A DNA stretch of 31,476 bases, from the NCBI GenBank assembly GCA_002298925.1, contig DBMM01000048.1, forward strand, positions 41,960 to 73,435. The letters are read 5' to 3'. Positions 8,222-14,909 of this stretch are shown in pieces. How positions within the stretch are numbered: position 1 is the stretch's first letter; each line of letters starts with the position of its first letter. Under the pieces are notes generated by a model. The model did not search any database, was not told the DNA's origin, and saw only the letters and a list, made by a program, of their open reading frames with translations. This DNA is from Geobacter sp. UBA698. Its GTDB lineage: Bacteria; Desulfobacterota; Desulfuromonadia; Geobacterales; Pseudopelobacteraceae. The position numbers and the translations under genes are program-made.

Positions 8222-8578
8222 ATGCACCAGAGGGATTTCACCAGGATTGAGCTATCGGAGTGGGCTACCGTCAAACACCATGATAACTCCAATTGGGGAC
8301 GGATCGAAAACATCAGCCTGAGGGGTCTGTTTATCCACTCCTGCCAGGAAATCCCCCTGAACAGCCAGGTCGAGGTCAGCGTTCACCAGGCCCGTGATTC
8401 GTCTCTGGATCTGAAGGCAACCGTAATTCGCAAGGAAGATAACGGCGTAGGCATGATCATCAACAGGATGGATCTTCAGTTGCTGGTTTATTTGCGAAAA
8501 CTGATCGCGGAAAAAAGCGGAGATCAGGAACGGGTCGCACTGGAAACAAAACTGATGGTAGGTTACATGCTGGCCTGA
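8222..8578 (+). CDS. PilZ-domain protein, likely cyclic-di-GMP receptor
   Basis: Predicted 118-residue single-domain cytosolic protein. The two c-di-GMP contact motifs of PilZ domains are present in order: RxxxR as RDFTR (residues 4-8) and the N/DxSxxG turn as NISLRG (about 31-36). The beta-strand pattern continues to VGMIINRM. There is no output domain, so it probably acts by binding a partner protein. A GGGGG-type site precedes the ATG, and a strong terminator follows. It is monocistronic. The GGDEF/EAL gene about 1 kb away is a possible source or sink of its ligand; that link is inferred. Confidence 0.88.
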   Translation: MHQRDFTRIELSEWATVKHHDNSNWGRIENISLRGLFIHSCQEIPLNSQVEVSVHQARDSSLDLKATVIRKEDNGVGMIINRMDLQLLVYLRKLIAEKSGDQERVALETKLMVGYMLA

Positions 8579-8607
8579 AATGTTTTCAACAATCAACACT
8601 GAGCTTG

Positions 8608-8636
8608 AAAAGGCGGCCAATCGGCCGCCTTTTTTG
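8608..8636 (+). terminator. Intrinsic terminator after the PilZ gene
   Basis: AGGCGGCC (8611-8618) pairs with GGCCGCCT (8623-8630) around AATC, extended by flanking A:T pairs and followed by a T-run. Thirty bases past the PilZ stop. Confidence 0.9.
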
Positions 8637-8837
8637 TTTCCATTACGGGTGCAACCAACTCAATTACCTTTACAAAAGCCTTCTTGAAAACTAAGGATTT
8701 TGCGCCCAGCAATCCCTCCCGCCGCTTTTTGAAGGCCGTCATTTATGAATTGCCTTCAGCCGGTTCCACCGCTACACTTCCAATGTCAGCCGAGGATGGT
8801 TTCCGGCACAAGCGTGCATTACCGCCAGGAGAACGAC

Positions 8838-9452
8838 ATGACACTACTCTATTCACTGGACCTGCTGGGAACCGCTGCTTTTGCCGCTTCAGGCGCCCTG
8901 GCCGGTATCCGGCGCGAAATGGATATTTTCGGCGTACTGGTGCTGGGCCTGGTAACCGCCACCGGCGGCGGCACCCTGCGCGACCTGCTGCTGGGTGATA
9001 CCCCGCCTTTCATCCTGCAGAACGAGACCTACCTGTACTTGTCCATCACCGTTTCGCTGACCGTCTTTATCTTTCACCGTCACCTGGAATTCCTGAAACA
9101 CCCACTGACGTATTTCGACGCGGTCGGACTGGGCACCTTTGTCGTCATCGGCACCGGCAAGGCGCTCGATTTCAGGGTTGGCTTCATCGGCTCGGTCATG
9201 ATGGGCGTCATGACCGCCACCGCCGGCGGCATGATCCGTGACGTGCTCTCCAACCGGGTGCCGCTGGTACTGCGAAAGGAGGTCTACGCCTCAGCCTGCC
9301 TGGCCGGCGGCGCCCTGCTCTGGCTGCTGCACCAGACCAGTCTGCCCCGTGCCTGGTCACTGCTGGCCTCGGCCTCCACGGTCATCATCCTGCGATTACT
9401 GGCCATCCGCTTCAACTGGTCCCTGCCACGGGCCCGCTACATCAAGCATTAG
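8838..9452 (+). CDS. TRIC-type cation channel family protein (YicG/YadS, UPF0126)
   Basis: Inner-membrane protein of 204 residues with about seven hydrophobic segments. The two pseudo-repeats of the family are clear: LVTATGGGTLRDLLLGDTPP in the first half and VMTATAGGMIRDVLSNRVP in the second. Each supplies a Gly-rich helix kink followed by Arg-Asp. Bacterial TRIC homologues form trimeric monovalent-cation channels; physiological roles are largely unknown. AGGAG lies five bases before the ATG at 8838, favouring this start over 8745. The gene is alone, convergent with the GGDEF/EAL gene. Confidence 0.9.
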   Translation: MTLLYSLDLLGTAAFAASGALAGIRREMDIFGVLVLGLVTATGGGTLRDLLLGDTPPFILQNETYLYLSITVSLTVFIFHRHLEFLKHPLTYFDAVGLGTFVVIGTGKALDFRVGFIGSVMMGVMTATAGGMIRDVLSNRVPLVLRKEVYASACLAGGALLWLLHQTSLPRAWSLLASASTVIILRLLAIRFNWSLPRARYIKH

Positions 9453-9480
9453 CGCCAACAAGCTTCAGCCGTAAACAGCA

Positions 9481-9505
9481 AAGGCACCCACATAACGGAT
9501 GCCTT
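9481..9505. terminator. Weak possible bidirectional terminator between convergent genes
   Basis: AAGGCA (9481-9486) pairs with TGCCTT (9500-9505), with partial extension inward. It sits in the 88-base gap between the TRIC gene and the convergent GGDEF/EAL gene. T-runs are short on both strands. Confidence 0.3.
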
Positions 9506-9540
9506 ATTAACTTCATGAACAGCCTGCTTTGGCCTGCGGA

Positions 9541-12111
9541 TCAGTGTTCCAGACGCCCCAGACGATCATCGATAACCAGTTCGGGTGACGGCAGGCCGAC
9601 GTGATATCCCTGAGCATAGGTCAGACCGACTTCGCCGACCGCCTTGAGGATGTCCTCATCCTCCACATACTCCCCCACCGTCTTGATGCCCAGTCCGTGG
9701 GCCAGGGTGGCGATACTCTTGACAATGGCCATGTCGACCCCCCCCGCGCCGGTCATGCCGCGGACAAAATCCCCTTCAACCTTGAGAAAGTCCACCGGAA
9801 AACGTTTCAGGTACTGGTAGGATGAAAATCCGGAACCAAAGTCATCGATGGCAAACTTGTAATTTTCCAGTTTGAGATCCAGAACGAAGCGCTCCAGCAG
9901 CGTCATGTTCCTGACCGTCTCCCGTTCGGTGATCTCGAATACGATCCTGGCCGGATCGATGCCGTACTCCCGGGTCAACCTGCGTACGGTCGGGATGAAT
10001 TCGTTCAGAATCAGCGCCTTGGGAGAAATATTTATGAACAACAGTCCCCTATAGGTACTGGTACTGGCCTTGATGAAGATCTTTTCCATCAGGATATAAT
10101 CCATCCTGCTGATTACGCCCATGCTCTCGGCAATGCCGACAAACTCCTCCGCACACATGATCCCGCCCGGCAGCTTTATCCGCATGAGCACTTCGTGGGC
10201 TTCCACAAGACCATTGGCCACATTCACGATGGGCTGAAAGTACGGCACGATCAGTTTTTCGTCAATGGCCTGCATGATCAGGATATTTTTCTCCCCGATC
10301 ATCCGGTAGACGTCTGCCAGATCCTCATCGGAAGGGATCACGATCTGGTTTTTGCCCGCATACTTGGCCTTGCCGCGCATATTGTCGGCCATCATGAACA
10401 GTTCCTTCGAGGTTTTGGCGTGGGTGGGGAACAGTGCAATGCCGATGGAGACCGTCGCCCGCAACTTGGTTTCATCGGGTGCGCTTATGACAAATTCATT
10501 CAGATTGTCAATGATGCGCTGGGCCACCAGATAGGCCTGTTCCCCGTCCGACTCGGGCAGGATTACTGCAAAATCGTCGCCGCCATAGCGGGCGGGAATA
10601 TCCCCCTGCCTGAGTACCTTTTTAAGTATCTCGCTGAACTGCTGCAGGATCTTGTCGCCAAATGCATGGCCATAGTTGTCGTTGAGAACCTTGAAATTGT
10701 CGATATCGAGATACAGGAGCGCAAATTCATAGTCATGGCGTGCTGCCCGGTCGATCTCGTTAGTGAGCATCTCCCAGAAAACCCGCTGGTTGCAGAGGTT
10801 GGTGAGCGGGTCGCGGGTCGAGTAGAATTCAAGTTCCTTGGTGTAGCGGTAGACCGCCTTGACCGACCCGACCACATTCAGCAGGGTAGCCAGAATGCTC
10901 TCGATCACCAGCGAGCGCGCCGAATGCTGACCCAGTTCCGAGACGACTCCGATACCGACGATACCGCCGATACGTGGGGCCTCGAGGTACAAAGACTTGG
11001 TCTGCAGCTCGATATCCTCCGCCCGGAGCGGCGGCAGGTATGCCAGCGGCAATGCCACGTTATGGATGATGTTGACCAGCGGCACATGGGCGAAGCGGGG
11101 GTTTTTGGATAGCTTCTCGCGGATGATCACCTCAAAGAACTGTTTGGTCTGGGCAGTGGGCGAATTGCGCCAGAACACCTCCAGGTCGTAGGACTCCTCA
11201 TCAACCATGAACAGCGAGAAGAAGAAATAGGTTTCCATGATGGAATTGATCTCCACCAGGATATGGCAGACATGGGCTTTCCAGTCCTTGACAACTTCAG
11301 AGGTGATGATGAAGCGCTCCAGCAGCTTGACCTCGAACTCCAGAATATCCTTGTCAATGGCGATGTCACGCAGCTTAGCGATGACCTTCTTCATCTCCCC
11401 GAACATGTCCGTGAATTCGGTAAAACCGAGCTGCACATCCTGCAGTTCCAGCTGACTCAGGTCGCTGACCCGGTTGACCCCCTCAATCCGTCTCTGAAGT
11501 TCGATCATGGAGCTGTCAACCCGTCTGCTGAAGAGACGCGCCAGGAAAAATGCGGCCACCAGGGGGATCACTGCCATCATCGCCAGGAACATGACAATTT
11601 TGCTGTGGGTCTCCTTCAACTCGGCAGCGATGTCGATGCGCGAGTCGACCACCCCCAGCACTTCACCGCTGCGGGCGTAGCTATGGCACCCCAGGCACTC
11701 CGCCGAGGCAGTGAGCGGATAGAGGTGGCGAATGACCGTACCGGTCCGAATGTTTGAGATCATGCCATTGGCAAACACATCGCGCACCTGCTGATCGGGG
11801 GTTGCATCGTAGACCCGGCCATAGCGTGCGGCCAGGGCCTCACTCTGATAGACAACAACACTGGTACTGGTGCCGCTGTACACCTTTCTGTTGCTGTCGA
11901 GAAATTCCGCCACCTCCTTCTGCGACCACCCCTTCCGCATGACCTGGAACAGTGCATTGAAGGTCATGTCCGCCACAGTCTTGGTGTTCTTTTCCGCCCG
12001 GTGCTCAACAACATTCTCATAGCCGAATGAAACCAGCAGGTATACCAGCAACACCATGAAGATGGTCAGGCCGCAGGTGCAGACGACGATAAAATTGGAG
12101 AGCTTCTTCAT
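9541..12111 (-). CDS. GGDEF/EAL c-di-GMP protein with periplasmic haem-c-type (CxxCH) sensor domain
   Basis: An 856-residue membrane signalling protein. Order: TM1 (about 7-29); periplasmic domain resembling DUF3365/Tll0287 with one CLGCH motif (139-143) that would bind covalent haem c; TM2 (about 170-192); a linker of about 230 residues that may include a GAF-like fold; GGDEF domain (about 425-590); EAL domain (about 605-850). The cyclase signature is GGDDF (510-514), Asp for the usual Glu, preceded at the right distance by the inhibitory-site motif RQGD (501-504). The EAL motif reads EVL (640-642), but Asn694, Glu726, Asp756, Asp757, Lys777 and QGY are kept, so the phosphodiesterase half looks competent. 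Start at 12111 with a GGGGG stretch upstream. Likely role: redox- or ligand-controlled c-di-GMP turnover. Confidence 0.93.
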   Translation of the reverse strand: MKKLSNFIVVCTCGLTIFMVLLVYLLVSFGYENVVEHRAEKNTKTVADMTFNALFQVMRKGWSQKEVAEFLDSNRKVYSGTSTSVVVYQSEALAARYGRVYDATPDQQVRDVFANGMISNIRTGTVIRHLYPLTASAECLGCHSYARSGEVLGVVDSRIDIAAELKETHSKIVMFLAMMAVIPLVAAFFLARLFSRRVDSSMIELQRRIEGVNRVSDLSQLELQDVQLGFTEFTDMFGEMKKVIAKLRDIAIDKDILEFEVKLLERFIITSEVVKDWKAHVCHILVEINSIMETYFFFSLFMVDEESYDLEVFWRNSPTAQTKQFFEVIIREKLSKNPRFAHVPLVNIIHNVALPLAYLPPLRAEDIELQTKSLYLEAPRIGGIVGIGVVSELGQHSARSLVIESILATLLNVVGSVKAVYRYTKELEFYSTRDPLTNLCNQRVFWEMLTNEIDRAARHDYEFALLYLDIDNFKVLNDNYGHAFGDKILQQFSEILKKVLRQGDIPARYGGDDFAVILPESDGEQAYLVAQRIIDNLNEFVISAPDETKLRATVSIGIALFPTHAKTSKELFMMADNMRGKAKYAGKNQIVIPSDEDLADVYRMIGEKNILIMQAIDEKLIVPYFQPIVNVANGLVEAHEVLMRIKLPGGIMCAEEFVGIAESMGVISRMDYILMEKIFIKASTSTYRGLLFINISPKALILNEFIPTVRRLTREYGIDPARIVFEITERETVRNMTLLERFVLDLKLENYKFAIDDFGSGFSSYQYLKRFPVDFLKVEGDFVRGMTGAGGVDMAIVKSIATLAHGLGIKTVGEYVEDEDILKAVGEVGLTYAQGYHVGLPSPELVIDDRLGRLEH

Positions 12112-12271
12112 TGGATACCCCCACACGCGACGAGGCGAGCAAAGCAATATATTAATGAGACTGGCAATCGGCATACTATCTCGCCTTGATTAGATTTTAA
12201 AGACAAATAACGCTGTATCAATCCAATTTAATGCCATCAGTGATCAATATTGTCGGCACGTTTCACATTAT

Positions 12272-12285
12272 TTGATCTGGGTCAT
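12272..12285 (+). promoter_or_regulatory. Possible FNR/CRP-family binding site
   Basis: TTGATCTGGGTCAT matches the FNR-type half-sites TTGAT-N4-(A/G)TCA(A). A -10-like TACTCT lies at 12308-12313, which would put the site close to -41.5 relative to a start near 12320, the class II activator position. It lies 98 bases upstream of the first Cys-rich gene. Based on consensus matching only. Confidence 0.35.
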
Positions 12286-12382
12286 GGTTTCGGATGCAAA
12301 CAGCGGTTACTCTGTGGCAGCACGATGGGCATGTCGTACCGCTCATGCTCAACAAAATCAATAACTATAAGGAGCTACTACA

Positions 12383-12664
12383 ATGGGAAATTGCGGATGT
12401 GGCCATAGCGCCGGGGTGGGACCTTTTGCAGAAGGCAGGGATCTGGTAGAATTTGTCAGCCAGGCCCATGGCGGCGAACTCAGAGAACGGCAAGTGCCCG
12501 GAGGCGGATTGTCAACGACCTGCCAGGGGTGCGGTGCCCCTTTCACCCTGACGACCTTTGTCGCCTGTTGCCCGGCCTGCGGAGGCGTTCACGCCGTTTC
12601 GCCGCCGCGCTGCGATGATGCGGCCAATATTCAGTTTGCCGGTGCTGGCTACCGGTTAATGTGA
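12383..12664 (+). CDS. Small Cys-rich protein
   Basis: A 93-residue protein with eight cysteines: an N-terminal CGC (Cys4, Cys6), CQGC (47, 50), CCPAC (62, 63, 66) and Cys76. CQGC paired with CPAC is a zinc-ribbon-like or rubredoxin-like spacing; the N-terminal CGCGH could form an additional metal site. There is no signal peptide. AAGGAG precedes the ATG. I recognise no named function. It lies 40 bases before a second, even smaller Cys-rich gene, and downstream of a possible FNR-type site, suggesting a metal-binding or redox role under low oxygen (inference). Confidence 0.8.
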   Translation: MGNCGCGHSAGVGPFAEGRDLVEFVSQAHGGELRERQVPGGGLSTTCQGCGAPFTLTTFVACCPACGGVHAVSPPRCDDAANIQFAGAGYRLM

Positions 12665-12704
12665 AACCATGTAATCTGAGGCGAGGCAACCTGGGGAGAA
12701 GGAG

Positions 12705-12881
12705 ATGAGCACGACTGATGAAAAGTGCACCGGCTCTATCAACGAAAAGGGAGAGCACTGTACTGTGTGCAGGCAGCGGGAAATGCCCGGCTACTGGTGC
12801 GATGTCTGCGAGCGGGAAGTTGCAGAGAAACGCTGCCCGCTCTGCGGGCTCAAGGCGCGGAAAATCCGGGAGAAGAATTAA
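12705..12881 (+). CDS. Micro-protein with three CxxC knuckles
   Basis: Predicted 58 residues starting MSTTDEKCTG and ending KIREKN. It carries Cys8 plus three CxxC pairs: CTVC (19-22), CDVC (32-35) and CPLC (44-47). That is seven cysteines with near-regular spacing, as in double zinc-ribbon or knuckle proteins. The tail is basic (KARKIREK), compatible with nucleic-acid or protein binding. GGGGAGAAGGAG runs right up to the ATG, a strong ribosome site. It follows the first Cys-rich gene by 40 bases and is followed 60 bases later by a terminator, so the two form a unit. Confidence 0.75.
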   Translation: MSTTDEKCTGSINEKGEHCTVCRQREMPGYWCDVCEREVAEKRCPLCGLKARKIREKN

Positions 12882-12940
12882 CCCCATCTTGCGCACGCTT
12901 ATCAGGGGTTTGCTTACATGGGGTGGTACTGCAAGCAATA

Positions 12941-12966
12941 AAGGCAGCCGATTGGCTGCCTTTTTT
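12941..12966 (+). terminator. Intrinsic terminator after the Cys-rich gene pair
   Basis: AAGGCAGCC (12941-12949) pairs with GGCTGCCTT (12954-12962) around GATT, followed by TTTT. It also lies 36 bases past the end of the convergent helicase gene, where it may act weakly in the other direction. Confidence 0.88.
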
Positions 12967-13001
12967 AATTCAGAAGGGATGCCCCCTGATTTTCGACAGG
13001 G

Positions 13002-14312
13002 TTACGACCTGCTCCCCCGCCGACCGGTCTTGGGGGCAGGCCGCTCGGCCACCGGCTTTCCCCGCCGGGAGGGCGTCGGTTTTGACGGTGTCCTGGCCTG
13101 TTTTTCCTGAGTCTTGCGCGCCTTGGGCGGCTTGGCAGCCTGCTTGAGTTCCTTGATGCGCACACTCCGCCGGGCCGCAACCTGCGGGAATTCCGCCAGC
13201 GTCTGGTGCGGGATGGCAGACTTGAGCAGCTTCTCAATCGCGGCCAAGAGCGGTTTTTCTTCCGGAGAGACCAGCGAGAGGGCCACCCCGTCCTCTCCGG
13301 CCCGGCCGGTGCGACCGATGCGATGCACATAGTCCTCGGGAACCTGGGGCAGATCATAATTGACCACATGGGGCAGGCGCTCGATGTCTAGCCCGCGTGC
13401 CGCCACATCGGTTGCCACCAGCACGCGCAATTCACCCCGTTTGAACTCCGCCAGGGTCCGCGTCCGGATCGACTGGCTCTTGTTGCTGTGGATGGCGGCA
13501 GCCTTGATCCCGTCGAAGAGCAGTTCTTCGGTCAGCTTGTCGGCACCATAACGGGTGCGGCAAAAGACCAGCACCTGGTTCCACCCCCCCTGGCGGATCA
13601 GAAACGAGATCATTTCCCGCTTGCGGCTCCGTTCCACCTCATAGACCGCCTGGGTCACCGCGTCGGCGGCAAGATTGGGACGCGCCACCTCGATCCGTCG
13701 CGGGTGATCGAGCAGTTCGTCGGCCAGCTGCTTGATGCTCTGGGAATAGGTCGCCGAAAAGAGCAGGGTCTGGCGTTTGATCGGCAGATACTCCGCCACC
13801 TTTTTGATGTCATCGATGAACCCCAGATCGAGCATGCGGTCCGCCTCGTCCAGCACCAGAAACTTGACTTGGGAAAGATTGATAGTGCCACGTTCGGCGT
13901 GGTCCAGCAGCCGTCCCGGCGTAGCTACCACGATATCGACGCCGCGGTGCAGCCGCTCGATCTGGGCCTGGATGGTCACCCCGCCGTAGATCATCGTCGA
14001 GCGCAGCGCCAAGCGGCGGGCATAATTGTTCATCTGTTCGCTGACCTGGGCCGCCAGCTCGCGGGTCGGTACCAGCACCAGCGCGCGCGGCTTGCGACGC
14101 TTTTCCTTGGGGAGCTTTTCACTCAGCCGCTGCACAATCGGCAGGGCAAAGGCCGCCGTCTTGCCGGTGCCGGTCTGGGCGCCGGCCAAGAGGTCGCATC
14201 CCTCGAAAATCACCGGGATCGCCCCGCTCTGGATGGGGGTCGGCGTGGTATAGCCCTGGGCGGCAATCGCGCTCAGCAGTTCGGCGCGCAGGCCGAGAGA
14301 TTCAAAAGACAT
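13002..14312 (-). CDS. rhlE: DEAD-box ATP-dependent RNA helicase, RhlE type
   Basis: A 436-residue RNA helicase that remodels structured RNA, typically in ribosome assembly or mRNA decay. Motifs in order: Q motif (FESLGL...GYTTPTPIQ), I AQTGTGKT, Ia PTRELAAQ, Ib TPGRLLD, II DEAD, III SAT, IV VFCRTR, V ATDVAARGLDI, VI HRIGRTGRAG. After the core come about 70 Lys/Arg/Pro-rich residues (KPPKARKTQEKQART...GRRGSRS), the usual basic RNA-binding tail of RhlE proteins. Start at 14312 with AAGGAA upstream; the longer reading to 14348 lacks support. It is preceded by a hairpin/T-tract leader that may control it. Confidence 0.93.
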   Translation of the reverse strand: MSFESLGLRAELLSAIAAQGYTTPTPIQSGAIPVIFEGCDLLAGAQTGTGKTAAFALPIVQRLSEKLPKEKRRKPRALVLVPTRELAAQVSEQMNNYARRLALRSTMIYGGVTIQAQIERLHRGVDIVVATPGRLLDHAERGTINLSQVKFLVLDEADRMLDLGFIDDIKKVAEYLPIKRQTLLFSATYSQSIKQLADELLDHPRRIEVARPNLAADAVTQAVYEVERSRKREMISFLIRQGGWNQVLVFCRTRYGADKLTEELLFDGIKAAAIHSNKSQSIRTRTLAEFKRGELRVLVATDVAARGLDIERLPHVVNYDLPQVPEDYVHRIGRTGRAGEDGVALSLVSPEEKPLLAAIEKLLKSAIPHQTLAEFPQVAARRSVRIKELKQAAKPPKARKTQEKQARTPSKPTPSRRGKPVAERPAPKTGRRGSRS

Positions 14313-14397
14313 TAATCTGATTCCTTGTGGTAAGACTCCTGCCGACATAACGGTCCGGAGGAAGTCTTCGTTGTAAGCATTGTTGGTAATCCTGAAA

Positions 14398-14429
14398 AAT
14401 AAAAACCACAGGGAAATGTCCCTGTGGTT
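14398..14429 (-). terminator. Hairpin with T-tract in the helicase leader (attenuator or terminator)
   Basis: A perfect 11-bp stem, AACCACAGGGA (14404-14414) with TCCCTGTGGTT (14419-14429), around four bases. Read on the minus strand it is followed by TTTTTATTTTT-like sequence, the layout of an intrinsic terminator. No minus-strand gene lies upstream of it; it sits about 90 bases ahead of the helicase start and just after a possible promoter. Confidence 0.65.
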
Positions 14430-14442
14430 CAGGCGCTTATCA

Positions 14443-14471
14443 GATATAGCATGTTACTGCTCGCGGCGCAA
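14443..14471 (-). promoter_or_regulatory. Possible sigma-70 promoter for the helicase gene
   Basis: On the minus strand TTGCGC (14471-14466) and TATATC (14448-14443) are separated by 17 bases. The predicted start near 14436 would place the leader hairpin almost at the 5' end of the transcript. Confidence 0.45.
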
Positions 14472-14707
14472 ATTATTAGCCACATTCGACGACATCGGCA
14501 CTGTCAGCCCCCCGACCGGCCTCAGTCAGGATAAAATACCTTCCAACCCGTCTACATATACGAACAGACCTGCCCGATGATCAAAATCGCTTTACAGGCT
14601 TTACATCTTTACACCACCCCGCGCAACTCTAGTGAGCTGAATTTACTTGCTTTTTAGGATGCCTAAGCTTGCATGTAAAATTCATATGTTTTTTATTTTA
14701 CTCTTTA
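14472..14707. other. Intergenic region without a recognised gene
   Basis: Between the helicase promoter and the efflux operon promoter I find no supported ORF, tRNA or repeat. The right half (from about 14640) becomes strongly AT-rich, as is common upstream of activator-dependent promoters. Confidence 0.5.
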
Positions 14708-14739
14708 AATTACAGCAACAGCGCTAACAAGCTGTAATT
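14708..14739 (+). promoter_or_regulatory. Inverted repeat upstream of the sigma-54 promoter
   Basis: AATTACAGC (14708-14716) and GCTGTAATT (14731-14739) are perfect inverted 9-mers separated by 14 bases. The centre lies about 57 bases before the predicted transcription start. It is a candidate site for the enhancer-binding activator or another regulator of the efflux operon. Confidence 0.5.
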
Positions 14740-14753
14740 ACGTGCAAATATAA

Positions 14754-14770
14754 TTGGCACATAGTTTGCT
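14754..14770 (+). promoter_or_regulatory. Sigma-54 (-24/-12) promoter of the efflux operon
   Basis: TTGGCACATAGTTTGCT fits YTGGCAC-N5-TTGCW with the obligatory GG (14756-14757) and GC (14768-14769) at the right spacing. Transcription would start near 14781, 30 bases before the micro-ORF and about 130 before the first RND gene. A sigma-54 promoter implies an AAA+ activator, which is not encoded in the window. Confidence 0.75.
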
Positions 14771-14810
14771 GTTATCTTAATAATAGTTAATTGTCCGGCT
14801 GGAGGCTGAT

Positions 14811-14867
14811 ATGGAAGTTTGGCGACAGATCCTGCACTGGATGATTAATTATTTGAATTATCATTGA
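14811..14867 (+). CDS. 18-codon leader micro-ORF
   Basis: ATG at 14811 with GGAGG five bases upstream encodes MEVWRQILHWMINYLNYH, then TGA. The peptide has two Trp, two Tyr and two His and is amphipathic. It lies between the sigma-54 promoter and the first RND gene, in the same frame as that gene with only one stop codon between them. It may be a regulatory leader peptide or a tiny membrane-associated protein. The strong ribosome site argues for translation; no homology can be claimed. Confidence 0.45.
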   Translation: MEVWRQILHWMINYLNYH

Positions 14868-14909
14868 TTGGCGCAATGCAATAACCTGGCAAGAAGGGGG
14901 GGGGCGGCT

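Noticed and set aside
10195..11112. Plus-strand ORF of 305 codons over the GGDEF/EAL gene
   Set aside because: Antisense shadow; the minus strand shows full GGDEF and EAL motifs.
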